Below are positions 23,721 through 37,578 of a stretch of DNA of 64,000 nucleotides, piece after piece (position 1 is the stretch's first letter; each line of letters opens with the position of its first letter). The stretch lies in the NCBI RefSeq assembly GCF_029852145.1, contig NC_079974.1, forward strand, positions 11,905,041-11,969,040. The letters run 5' to 3'. Below the pieces are notes generated by a model that searched no databases, had not been told where the DNA came from, and was given only the letters and a program-made list of their open reading frames with translations. Source of the stretch: Microplitis mediator (Eukaryota; Arthropoda; Insecta; Hymenoptera; Braconidae). Position numbers and translations under genes: made by a program.

Positions 23721-23972
23721 GGCAAGCAATTTATTGTCAATCTTTTCTTTTATCGAATTTTGTTGAAAAATAGCCTTGGGTATTCGAAAAAGGTATGAAT
23801 TAATGGAGCGATGCAATCATCGTCCGGGCTCATCATGGCTAAAGGTGATCAATTATAATGTACTGAAGACATCTATGTCATACTGATTTATCTATGTTAA
23901 TATATATTTTGTACACCATATCGTCTACATTGTATGTTTATATTTACGTATTTACATATATATATATACATA

Positions 23973-24216
23973 CACAGAAAAAAAGGATTTCTTGGCGCAA
24001 AAAATTTTTTCTTGTTCTAAGAAAATTTTTACTTGACCCAAGAAATTTTTTGTTTTATAAAGTGAAAACAAAACTTTTCTTGAGGTAAGAAAAAATTTTC
24101 TCGGAACAAGAAAAAAATTTTTTAGGCGAGAAAAAAATTCTTGAGCCAAGAAAAATTTTTGTCTTCAATTCATAATACAAAATATTTCTTGCGCCAAGAA
24201 ATTCTTTTTTTCTGTG
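23973..24216. mobile_element. 244-bp MITE, CACAGAAAAAAAGGATTTCT ends, TA duplication
   Basis: The left end CACAGAAAAAAAGGATTTCT is mirrored by AGAAATTCTTTTTTTCTGTG, with TA flanks. The interior alternates AAGAAAATTTTT motifs with inverted partners. Similar in size and ends to 13315-13626, and to a fragment near 60590-60745. Confidence 0.82.
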
Positions 24217-24394
24217 TATATATACGAATAACGATTATGACTAATATGAGATCTACTTGTAGTTGGTCGTGTCATTTCAGAATCCCAAAATTTCTAGTTT
24301 ATAATCGCTGGTCTACGATTAAATATTCCATCGAACGTTACTTATTATTAATGATGTTTACACTTGAATCGAAGAATACAATGAAGTATTAATA

Positions 24395-27300
24395 TTAATT
24401 TAAATTAGACTCATAAAGCTCCCTGAAAACATAATTTTTTATTAAGTCATTGATTCTTCTTTTATTTAAGTAAACTTTCAAAGATTCCCAAGATTTTACT
24501 CTTGACATTGCTAGATACAATTGCCCATGATTAAAAACTTCTTTATGGAGATCTATCCCAATTTTGGCAAATGTTTGCCCTTGAGATTTATTAATTGTCA
24601 TTGCAAATGCTAATTTAATCGGAAATTGTCTGCGCTTAAACGTAAATGCGTTTGCATGGTCATGATAAAGAGTTATTCTGTTTATAAATACAATATCTCC
24701 AGCTTTATCACCCGTTAAAATTTTACATTTTAATAAGTTGGTTCCGAGCTCGATAATCAATAACCTTGTGCCATTGCATAAACCTTCATTAATACTTAAA
24801 TTCCTAATGAGCATTACGACAGTGAATAATCTTAATCGTAGTTCGTGAGGAGGAAAATTCGGCGGGTTGAGAGTATTCAAATATTCTATTAAAATGGCTT
24901 CATTAATGTTACCATTATCACAATTATGAGTGCTATCGATGCTTGTATAAGCTTTCTCAGTTGCTACATCCAGTAGATCTACAACTCTGTTATTTATTTC
25001 GTCCACATCTACATTTCTAGGAGAAAGTATCGCTAATTCAGTAAAATGATTATATTGTTTATTTTTGATTATATCGCCGTATACGTCTCCAACAATATCG
25101 GAATTCACAGGCGCTATACAATGTTCAGGAATTAGTATATTATCGTCACTGTCGTTTAAAGTTCCATCACCAACCGATATTAAAAATTTAGCAAATTCCG
25201 TTTCTTCTGGTAGTGCCCGCATGTTTTGAGTTTAACTAAATTTTGTAAAGTGCTTCCAAACCGGACTAAATTTAATAGATAAATCTATCATTTCACTACG
25301 CGTAGCATGTATTTTTATCGGCAGTAGTTGTCTGAAATCGCCACCAAGAACAATAATTTTCCCTCCGAATGGTTGACTATTTCCGGTTATATCAGATAAT
25401 GTTCGATTTACTAATTCCAATGCGTGTCTCGGTGCCATCGGTGCTTCATCCCAAATAAAAATATCAGTTTTTGTAAGATAATTAAATTCTTTTGACTGAT
25501 TTTTTATATTAGAAGTTGAATCTGCAAAGAGTGGAACTGGCATACCAAAAGCTTTATGAACGGTTTTTCCATATGGAAGTAAGGTAGCTGCAATACCTGT
25601 AAAAGCCATTGAACATACATTTTTTTTTTTACCTGTAAGAATATGAAATAAGGTTATGTAAATAAAGGTTTTTCCTGAACCTCCTGGTCCATCTACATAA
25701 AAGCAAGTAGGACTATTATCACTATTATTAGTATTATTATTGAAAACGGCACTAAGAATAATATCAACAATTTCTTTTTGCCTTTCATTTAATTTTTCAT
25801 ATTGTTCTTTTCCAATTTTCGTATGTTCTTCTTGGGACAAACAATCTTCATCATCGCTTTCAATCTCAGTAATTTGTTCCATAGATGGAAATTTACTGAG
25901 GCTAGATCCCTTCAGTATTAACATTGTATTAATATGTCTGTACGCCCTCTTATAAGAAGTGTTCAATTCGTAATGTCTTAGAAAATCTTGCGCCATCGCG
26001 TTTTTAAAATCCTCCCACAATTGTTCTGGATAAATAGGCTGGCAATATATTAAAATTCTAACAAATAATCTCCTTAGTTGTTGTGGCATCATCCAAGATT
26101 CAGCCTCAGTCATCGCACGTCGCCATTCATCATCATCTTCTATGAGTCCCAACGCTAAGCACGTCGAAACGAAAGTATCATGGGTTGTCCCGTTAATAGT
26201 TTTAAGATTATCGAAACTTGTTGCACCCTTAACATTTATCAACAACAAACGTAAATGGAACAATTCTGTTTGATTCGGACTTATCGAATACATTCTGCCA
26301 ATAGCTTTGAATTGTTTTTGACGTTTAACCCAGGAAAATGTACTTGATTCTTTTCCTTGTTTTTTAAATACGTAATGCGAAGGAATTTCGGTATATGTAA
26401 AATTTCTCGCTTCCGGATCGCGAATATTTAAAGCAAAGTAATCAACCAACATAGTTTGTTTTTCTAATGCGTTTTGAATAGTTTCTTCATTTTCAGATAA
26501 ATCGAAAGTAACTGAATGTTGATTTGGTAAGTGAACTGGCAGTCTTATTATTGTATGACTTTTATTTTGCAATTCTTTATTTAAAATCCGCCAGCATGCC
26601 TCGACTAGTCCAACGTAACGTCCTTCGATATAATTTTGAATTTCATCATGTTCAATAACCCCAGTACCTTCAGGATTTGTGATATTCACTGCAGCCGCGT
26701 CGTGACCTTTATATATGTATTTATACAGATATTTGACAGCTTTAATACTTGAAACTACTTCTACATTAATGTGACAATTCAGTAACAACAATAATTCTTT
26801 ATTATAAGGCACTACGTATTGATTATCAACTATGTAATTATTTAATCGAGAATACATTTTACCGGTATCTCTACGTCTGTAATAAGGATAACCATTTTCA
26901 TCCATTATTGTTTCTTCGAAAAATGGTTTAGGATATTTTTTTGAGCATTTACCATCAATTAAACACCAATCACCGCAAGGTCCGTGAATCATATTTTTCA
27001 TAACTATCTTATGTAGTTTGGGATTTTGTTCCGGATTGGGTATTTCAGCGGATATAAATTTATCAACCATTTGGGAAGTATTTATTTTAGAACTCATGTC
27101 CAATGTAACTAATAAATGAACATGTGGTAAACCGCGCTTTTGATACTCAATGACATATACATAGGCTATTACTACACCAAAATGATTTTGTTTGACTACT
27201 ACGTGAATCAATTGTTTTACTTTAGCATAAAATACTCTAGCTACGAGATCAGGTCTATCAGCTGCTGTTTGCCCGGGTAATAAATTTTCGCTTATTTCTC

Positions 27301-28541
27301 GCCATTGCGGGTTACATGTCATTGTTATAAAGAGATCTGGCGTACCATGTGTACGAACAATGCACATTGCATCTTGGTAGTGTTGAACCATATTCCGAGG
27401 AGAATTTATGAAAGTTGAGGGTAATATTATCATTTTGCCGATTCGACTATTGGTATTCGTACCTCTTGTTTGTAAATGATCAATTAATCCTTGGTACGAT
27501 TCTGCTCGTAATTGTTTTTGATGGTCTTTGCAGTATGTTATTCGATCTTTTTCTATTTTAACATAGCTATCAACAACCCATTGTTGAAACAATCTACGTC
27601 CCATCAGAAATACGTTATAATCATCGCGGATGGCCATACGATATTTTATATAAGCATTTCGCGTGACACGTTTATTCTTGTTTACGCATTTTAAATCTTT
27701 ATGCCAACCTTGGGTTCCATAAGGATAAAATAAAGGGTAAATCCAAGGTTCAACATTAGGATCCATTGCACTTACAGTTTTTAATTCTTTTGTGTTTTTA
27801 TTTCGTATCGTGACGTGCGATTCTGGAATATCTCCATCTGCGGTTGTTGAAAAAACGGCAGCTACTTCATTGACTTTTTGAAAATTATAACGATGACGAT
27901 CCATACCTGGTTTCAATGTAAATAACAATTGTAATTCAGGTTCGGAATTATTATTTTTAGCTTTTTCTGCATTCAATTCATCTTTCATCATCTGAAATGA
28001 ACGTGCGAATATATTATGTTCTCTCATGATAGTTTCAATGTTTTGTACTACATTTATATCAAGTTTTGCATTTTGCTCACATCGAAAGTGTGATGCTTCA
28101 TTTGAGTCAATAATAAAAAGCTGACCATTTGTAGGGGATTTATCGAGTTCAGGATATAATGATTCGTTAATCTGATAATAAACCTGCCCTTGAATTTTAA
28201 AACAATAAGGCCCGGAACGTCTGTTACTAAAGTCTGTTAAATTCGCATTAAATGAAGCAAATGAGAAAGAACTATTGTAACAGCGTATTCGTTCATAAAA
28301 ATGATTAGATTTTTCGTGGGAACCGTCAAAAAGATTTTTTAAAAATATTGGATTGTCTGGCAATTTATCTAATGAAACTTCGCCATGACTGCAACAATCA
28401 TTAAACGAATATTTCTTATTGGCAACCTGTTCTGCTGAAAAATGACGTGCGTTACAAAATTTACATATAATATCCATAGAACCTAAGTAATGCTCGTTCA
28501 TTGTACTTTCATCGAAATAATTTGGATTTAATATTCTAGTA
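24395..28541 (-). pseudogene. Helitron RepHel protein, main part, one in-frame stop
   Basis: Rolling-circle transposase-helicase. In frame from the polyasparagine tract (28541) to the stop at 24395. The Rep domain shows LFITMTCNPQWREI, the HUH motif in YQKRGLPHVHLLVTLD, and the tyrosine region AVKYLYKYIYKGHD. The helicase has Walker A in DGPGGSGKTFIYITLF, Walker B in DIFIWDEAPMAPRHALELV, GGDFRQLLPI, and the late motifs AFAMTINKSQGQTF and YLAMSRVKSWESL. A TAA at 25234-25232 interrupts KHFTKFS and QNMRALPEETEF without shifting frame; TTA (Leu) would be expected. The N-terminus lies at 37183-37578, displaced by retroelement insertions. It would excise and copy the Helitron as a single strand; this copy is inactive unless the stop is bypassed. 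Confidence 0.93.
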
Positions 28542-28563
28542 TTATTATTATTATTATTATTAT

Positions 28564-31500
28564 TTCTTTTTTAAGTTAAATGCTCAGGGGGTTATCCCCG
28601 GTAGTCCGACTCTACCGAGGGCCTCACCTGAGCGCCAAATCGTTACTGCTGCGATGCTTCATCAACAAGATGATCAGCATGCGCAGCAGGCCAAGTTTCG
28701 TTGCCTAAGTAGACGGAGGGATCCAAGAATTACAGCCTTTTGCATCCTCGATGCCAGAAGCTCAACTTGCGCTGAACAAGTTGGTATTCTAGCCAATGCA
28801 GATACAAAAGACTGTTTCATTCCTCCAAGGACGCCAACAATGAGGACGACAAGTTTGACACGGTAGCCGGGGTAAAGTTTGCCAATTTCAAACAAGAGAT
28901 CCTGATATATCTCGTGTTTGTGCTCTTCTTTAACCGTTATGTTATACTCAGCAGGTGCTGAGAACTCGATAACATAAATGTCACGAGCGGTTTTATCGAA
29001 GAGCACAATATCAGGTTTATTATGGTCGATTTTCCGCGTTGTTGCGAATGGCACGTTCCAATAAATGCGGCAACGGTCATTCTCAACAACTTGCGGAATA
29101 TCTCCTGGCAGATAAGGCAGCACTGGTGTTTTATCGATACCGTGCGTATGTCTAAGGTGGTAGTAAAGTACTCGCAGAGCAGCATTATGACGCTGGATGT
29201 ATGCACTTCTGGCCAGCACAGGACATGCTGACAAGAGATGCATAAGCATCTCAGGATGTTGCTTACACACCCTACACGATGTGTCGGGTAGCTGCATCTG
29301 GAGTACTTTCGCACGGTATTCGAGGGTATTGATTACACCATCTTGGCAGGCAAAAATATATCCTTCGGTCTCGGACATCAGGCCAGCTGACTTAAGGAAG
29401 GAAAACGTCAGCTGGGTGGACAAGCCATGGTCACGCACGTGTTTAAAGAACACGCTGTGCATGGACTTGTCCATGTGTGTACTGAGCAGTTTTTGCTGCT
29501 CAGCATTCCTGACGACACTCTTAAATTCCTCCTTAGGGAGTTCAATAAGAGGGTTTACTCTTCCGAGACCTAGGGATTTTGCCGCGTACTTTGCTGCCTT
29601 ATATAAGAACGCTCCCTTCTGCAGATTCTCATGACTATGAACAATCTGCATAAGGAAGTCATCCTCATCTGCAGTGAAATTGACAACTTCGTATGTTAAA
29701 CCCAAAACCAAACGATCGTGTAGACACTCCAAGCTCTGTAGACCTCTTCCTCCGATGTTCCGGGAAAGGTATAATCTGGTGACTGAGGATTTAGGGTGCA
29801 TGCTCCGATTGATATTCATGACTTTGCGTGTCTTGATATCGAGATCTCTAAGCTCTTTTCGGGTCCATTTAAGGACACCGAAAGAGTAGAGTAGTATTGG
29901 GACAGCAAGCATGTTTGTTGCAGAGACTTTGTTTTTCCCGGAAAGTTCTGATGACCAGATTTTCCGGAGTCTCCGTCCATACTCGCTGCAGAAAGTCGTT
30001 TTGATTTTCGAGACATCCTGCATAGGACTCCCGTCAATCCCTAGATATTTGTACGACTCTCCAGCGTCAAGATGGTCAATGACGCTCCCATCTACTAACT
30101 CGATATCTTCGCGCAAATCAGAGCACTTACCCCTCACCAGATTAACGACCGCGCACTTGTCCAACCCAAAAGCCATGCCGACATCCCGTGTATACTCCCC
30201 TACGATATTTAAGGCTGTCTGAAGGTGTTCCTCATCAGGAGCATATACCTTCAGATCATCCATGTAGAGTAAGTGGGTGATCGAATATTTCCGATCAGTT
30301 GGTGGGCCCACTGAGTATCCACGGGTACGGCGTAGCGCAACAGATATCGGCAGCAGTGAGATGCAAAACAGCAGCGGGCTCAGGGAATCTCCCTGGAAGA
30401 CACCTCGCTTGTACTGTACAACTTCCGTCACACGTTTGTCGTTGCCACATGAAATGTGGAACCGTGTTCGCCAAAGTTGCATCGTACGCTGTATGCATCC
30501 CACTGTATCGCGATTGACCCCAAGGCATTTGAGCAAAAAGAGAATGAGCTCATGAGATGTTGAATCGAATGCCTTACGGTAGTCAATCCAGGCCATGGAC
30601 AGGTTGCGCTGATAGTAGACTGCGTCTTGAATGACACATCGATCTACTAACAGATTCTCTTTGCAACCTGACAGGCCTCTTTTACTGCCACGCTGTTCGT
30701 ATATCTGCTGCCATACAGGATCTATCTCCTGCAGAATGCGATTGTTCAAGATTTTTGTGAAAACCTTATAAACTGCATTCAAACAGGTGATAGGCCTGTA
30801 GTTCTTTGGGTCGGACAAGTCACCTTTCTTGGGGATGAGCACGGTTCGCCCTTCTACAAGCCAGCACGGAATAGGTTCGTTGCCTCTGATAAAAGCTGTA
30901 AATATCCGGGCCAGATGGCTATGGGTAGAAGTAAGTTTCTTCCACCAAAATAAGTTAATGCCATCCGGACCCGGAGCAGCCCAGTTCTTACCATTGTTCA
31001 GAGCCAAACGAACTTCTTCCACGCTGACTTCAGGGCTCTCTTCATCAGCATTGTCGTTTCGATAGTGGCGACAAAATGCCTTGAAGTCGTTGAGAGCTGG
31101 AGTGTCACGATTCACGTTTGGTTGATCACCATACAACTCGGACCAGAAAGCTTCTACTCGCTCGATAGATGGGGGATCGCCAGAAACAGATGTCTTAGGT
31201 GTCAGAAAGCGTGAAGGACTTAACCGAAACAAAGAGTTATCGGTAAGCCGCTTCAGCTTTTTCTCTAGTGACTTTTTAGCAGTCACCAGAGCCCGCAACC
31301 TGTTGAGAGAACCTTCTTTGATGTTAAGAAGATTTTCCTTATTCAGTGTGTGATGTTGATATCGTAGTCCAGCCGCAATACGGCGGACTTTAGGCGTAAA
31401 CGCTTTACGAGCATTTACGTACTCAATAACACACTGAATGCGGGAGACATGTTTCCGGAGATCATCAATCTTCAGTGAAAGCTGCCCAATGCGACCTCTC

Positions 31501-32246
31501 ATCTTAGCCTCCGGAGAAGAAGTATTATTTCTTGCCGGAGGTAAGAGTGAGGAAGCAGCATCATAGACAGCTTGATTGATGGTGAGTAGAGTAGAATCTT
31601 CCTGAATCCGAAGAGATAGCTCGTGGTTTTCCGTGTCAAGTTGGTCTTTGGGGTAGTGTGTCTTTTTAGAGACACATACTTGTCGTCTTTCAAAATCATT
31701 GTCGGCGTCTTCGGAAGAACGGCGTCTCTCCTGATGTAGCTGTGCTGGAAAAGACAGACGGTGAGATAGCCGTCTGTTATTTAACAGTGATCTTCGTGTT
31801 CGCCGGAGATGAGAGGCATAATCACGCAGATGTTGTTGTGAAAAATGGCTATGATTAGGGTGCATATCGCTCCAGAGAGCATGCATCCTAGCCATATAGC
31901 CTCTCCGCTCCGGTTCACTGTTATTATAGCACATCAGGAGATCGGCTCGTAATTCCTCCGCCCACCTAAATGCGGTCCGTTGTTCGCCAAGGTCGTCATC
32001 GTTCGGAATCTCGGTGCTCCGCCCAGCTAGTGGGTAGCCCTCATCCGAGAAGGGCCGGTTGTGGGGAGCACTTCTGTGTTCAGGATTGTCTTGAACTCAG
32101 TTTACTTCACATTGGGGAGTTAACCCAATGCGAAGGTTGTTGTGCGCTTAGTAGGTCAGTAGATGGAGGGCTGACCTATCTAGCCCACGGTGCGCCACGG
32201 AGTAATCAAAATCTCCGCTGGCCGCACAACATGCACCGTGGGCAAC
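28564..32246 (-). mobile_element. R4/Dong-like non-LTR retrotransposon, full-length copy A
   Basis: The 3' end at 28564 runs into an ATT tract on the + strand (TAA tail on the element strand). The 5' region reaches at least 32107, where homology with copy C begins, and a 140-bp segment to about 32246 may be additional 5' UTR absent from copy C. One ORF carries RT plus a restriction-like endonuclease. Sitting in (TAA)n is the known target habit of Dong elements. Confidence 0.88.
28674..31934 (-). CDS. R4/Dong-like ORF: reverse transcriptase + restriction-like endonuclease
   Basis: 1086 intact codons from the first ATG. The frame stays open about 54 more codons upstream (to ~32096) without an ATG and looks coding there (WAEELRADLL), so translation may start non-canonically. 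RT blocks in order: TVLIPKKGDLSDPKNYRPIT, AWIDYRKAFDSTSHELI, GVFQGDSLSPLLF, HLLYMDDLKVYAPDEEH. Near the C-terminus is a zinc knuckle (CRVCKQHPEMLMHLLSAC), then the PD-(D/E)xK-like endonuclease NKPDIVLFDKTARDIYVIEF. This domain order is that of R2/R4-type LINEs with target-primed reverse transcription. No stop or frameshift, so it may be an active or very recent copy. Confidence 0.92.
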   Translation of the reverse strand: MCYNNSEPERRGYMARMHALWSDMHPNHSHFSQQHLRDYASHLRRTRRSLLNNRRLSHRLSFPAQLHQERRRSSEDADNDFERRQVCVSKKTHYPKDQLDTENHELSLRIQEDSTLLTINQAVYDAASSLLPPARNNTSSPEAKMRGRIGQLSLKIDDLRKHVSRIQCVIEYVNARKAFTPKVRRIAAGLRYQHHTLNKENLLNIKEGSLNRLRALVTAKKSLEKKLKRLTDNSLFRLSPSRFLTPKTSVSGDPPSIERVEAFWSELYGDQPNVNRDTPALNDFKAFCRHYRNDNADEESPEVSVEEVRLALNNGKNWAAPGPDGINLFWWKKLTSTHSHLARIFTAFIRGNEPIPCWLVEGRTVLIPKKGDLSDPKNYRPITCLNAVYKVFTKILNNRILQEIDPVWQQIYEQRGSKRGLSGCKENLLVDRCVIQDAVYYQRNLSMAWIDYRKAFDSTSHELILFLLKCLGVNRDTVGCIQRTMQLWRTRFHISCGNDKRVTEVVQYKRGVFQGDSLSPLLFCISLLPISVALRRTRGYSVGPPTDRKYSITHLLYMDDLKVYAPDEEHLQTALNIVGEYTRDVGMAFGLDKCAVVNLVRGKCSDLREDIELVDGSVIDHLDAGESYKYLGIDGSPMQDVSKIKTTFCSEYGRRLRKIWSSELSGKNKVSATNMLAVPILLYSFGVLKWTRKELRDLDIKTRKVMNINRSMHPKSSVTRLYLSRNIGGRGLQSLECLHDRLVLGLTYEVVNFTADEDDFLMQIVHSHENLQKGAFLYKAAKYAAKSLGLGRVNPLIELPKEEFKSVVRNAEQQKLLSTHMDKSMHSVFFKHVRDHGLSTQLTFSFLKSAGLMSETEGYIFACQDGVINTLEYRAKVLQMQLPDTSCRVCKQHPEMLMHLLSACPVLARSAYIQRHNAALRVLYYHLRHTHGIDKTPVLPYLPGDIPQVVENDRCRIYWNVPFATTRKIDHNKPDIVLFDKTARDIYVIEFSAPAEYNITVKEEHKHEIYQDLLFEIGKLYPGYRVKLVVLIVGVLGGMKQSFVSALARIPTCSAQVELLASRMQKAVILGSLRLLRQRNLACCAC

Positions 32247-33238
32247 ACCCTCTTATTGAACTCCCTAAGGAGGAATTTAAGAGTGTCGTCAGGAATGCTG
32301 AGCAGCAAAAACTGCTCAGTACACACATGGACAAGTCCATGCACAGCGTGTTCTTTAAACACGTGCGTGACCATGGCTTGTCCACCCAGCTGACGTTTTC
32401 CTTCCTTAAGTCAGCTGGCCTGATGTCCGAGACCGAAGGATATATTTTTGCCTGCCAAGATGGTGTAATCAATACCCTCGAATACCGTGCGAAAGTACTC
32501 CAGATGCAGCTACCCGACACATCGTGTAGGGTGTGTAAGCAACATCCTGAGACGCTTATGCATCTCTTGTCAGCATGTCCTGTGCTGGCCAGAAGTGCAT
32601 ACATCCAGCGTCATAATGCTGCTCTGCGAGTACTCTACTACCACCTTAGACATACGCACGGTATCGATAAAACACCAGTGCTGCCTTATCTGCCAGGAGA
32701 TATTCCGCAAGTTGTTGAGAATGACCGTTGCCGCATTTATTGGAACGTGCCATTCGCAACAACGCGGAAAATCGACCATAATAAACCTGATATTGTGCTC
32801 TTCGATAAAACCGCTCGTGACATTTATGTTATCGAGTTCTCAGCACCTGCTGAGTATAACATAACGGTTAAAGAAGAGCACAAACACGAGATATATCAGG
32901 ATCTCTTGTTTGAAATTGGCAAACTTTACCCCAGCTACCGTGTCAAACTTGTCGTCCTCATTGTTGGCGTCCTTGGAGGAATGAAACAGTCTTTTGTATC
33001 TGCATTGGCTAGAATACCAACTTGTTCAGCGCAAGTTGAGCTTCTGGCATCGAGGATGCAAAAGGCTGTAATTCTTGGATCCCTCCGTCTACTTAGGCAA
33101 CGAAACTTGGCCTGCTGCGCATGCTGATCATCTTGTTGATGAAGCATCGCAGCAGTAACGATTTGGCGCTCAGGTGAGGCCCTCGGTAGAGTCGGACTAC
33201 CGGGGATAACCCCCTGAGCATTTACTTAAAAAAGAAAT
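32247..33238 (+). mobile_element. R4/Dong-like 3' fragment, copy B
   Basis: Homology begins at ACCCTCTTATTGAACTCCCT and runs to the element 3' end with a TAA tail. It encodes the last ~290 residues (zinc knuckle and endonuclease, PDIVLFDKTARDIYVIEF) in an open frame to 33127. It is nearly identical to copy A but opposite in strand. It begins at the same point of the element where copy C stops. An ORF opening at 31970 is a chance fusion with antisense copy-A 5' sequence. Confidence 0.88.
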
Positions 33239-33263
33239 AATAATAATAATAATAATAATAAGG

Positions 33264-34068
33264 ACCGAAGGATATATTTTTGCCTGCCAAGATGGTGTAA
33301 TCAATACCCTCGAATACCGTGCGAAAGTACTCCAGATGCAGCTACCCGACACATCGTGTAGGGTGTGTAAGCAACATCCTGAGACGCTTATGCATCTCTT
33401 GTCAGCATGTCCTGTGCTGGCAAGAAGTGCATACATCCAGCGTCATAATGCTGCTCTGCGAGTACTTTACTACCACCTTAGACATACGCACGGTATCGAT
33501 AAAACACCAGTGCTGCCCTATCTGCCAGGAGATATTTCGCAAGTTGTTGAGAATGACCGTTGCCGTATTTATTGGAACGTGCCATTCGCAACAACGCGGA
33601 AAATAGATCACAACAAACCTGATATTGTGCTCTTCGATAAAACCACTCGTGACATTTATGTCATTGAGTTCTCAGCACCTGCTGAGTATAACATCACGGT
33701 TAAAAAAGAGCACAAACACGAGATATATCAGGATCTCCTGTTCGAAATTGGCAAACTTCACCCAGGTTACCGTATCAAACTTGTCGTCCTCATTGTTGGC
33801 GTCCTTGGAGGGATGAAACAGTCTTTTGTATCTGCATTGGCTAGAATACCAACTTGTTCAGCGCAAGTTGAGCTTCTGGCATCGAGGATGCAAAAGGCTG
33901 TTATTCTCGGGTCCCTCCGTCTCCTAAGGCAACGAAACTTGGCCTGCTGCGCATGCTGATCATCTTGTTGATGAAGCATCGCAGCAATAACGATTTGGCG
34001 CTCAGGTGAGGCCCTCGGTAGAGTCGGACTACCGGGGATAACCCCCTGAGCATTTAACTTAAAAAAGA
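33264..34068 (+). mobile_element. R4/Dong-like 3' fragment, copy D (5' truncated)
   Basis: Starts ACCGAAGGATATATTTTTGC directly after a TAA tract and ends with a TAA tail. It encodes the C-terminal ~220 residues in frame, with small differences from copies A and B (KTTRDIYVIEF, KKEHKHEIYQD). A typical 5'-truncated LINE insert. Confidence 0.86.
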
Positions 34069-37182
<3,114 letters not shown>

Positions 37183-37578
37183 GTAACAGTTGTTGTCATT
37201 AACATTATCATTATTACAATAATTATTATCAAGTAGATCATTATTTCTAGAAATATCGATGATTGATACTAATGGTAATGTTGACCCATCCGGGATTAAT
37301 ACATGCTGACTTAAATGATTATTTGTTGCACGACATTCAGATAAAGTTTTATCAACATTCCTAATTGCCGACGATGGCCGATTCTCTAACTGGTGTACAT
37401 TAAGTTCTATCGTTTGGTGTGAATCAAACTCAACCACACGACCGGTATTACATATTCTAGGTTTGTCTTTTTTTTTGTTGCTTCTGGCCAATCTTTGGTT
37501 AGCGTTTTTTTTATCTAACTTCGCTTTTTTATATTCTACTTCTTCCACCGGTGTACGTACGATTTTTCGTTTCGGCAT
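37183..37578 (-). pseudogene. Helitron RepHel N-terminus, separated by retroelement insertions
   Basis: ATG at 37578 begins MPKRKIVRTPVEEVEYKKAK, a basic N-terminus, followed by ISRNNDLLDNNYC, NDNVNDNN and the AAT-coded polyasparagine tract. The main RepHel ORF resumes at 28541 with further AAT codons then TRILNPNYFDEST, in the same frame. This shows both are halves of one reading frame split by about 8.6 kb of R4/Dong-like DNA. No downstream domain can be made from this piece alone. Confidence 0.78.

Noticed and set aside
28937..30637. Numerous 60-145 codon ORFs opposite or overlapping the R4/Dong-like gene, repeated in copies B, C and D
   Set aside because: Shadow frames of the real RT/endonuclease ORF; they recur simply because the copies are duplicated.
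31970..33127. 385-codon ORF opening inside copy A antisense and ending in copy B
   Set aside because: Only the part from 32247 is retroelement coding; the first ~90 codons are antisense leader and spacer joined by chance.
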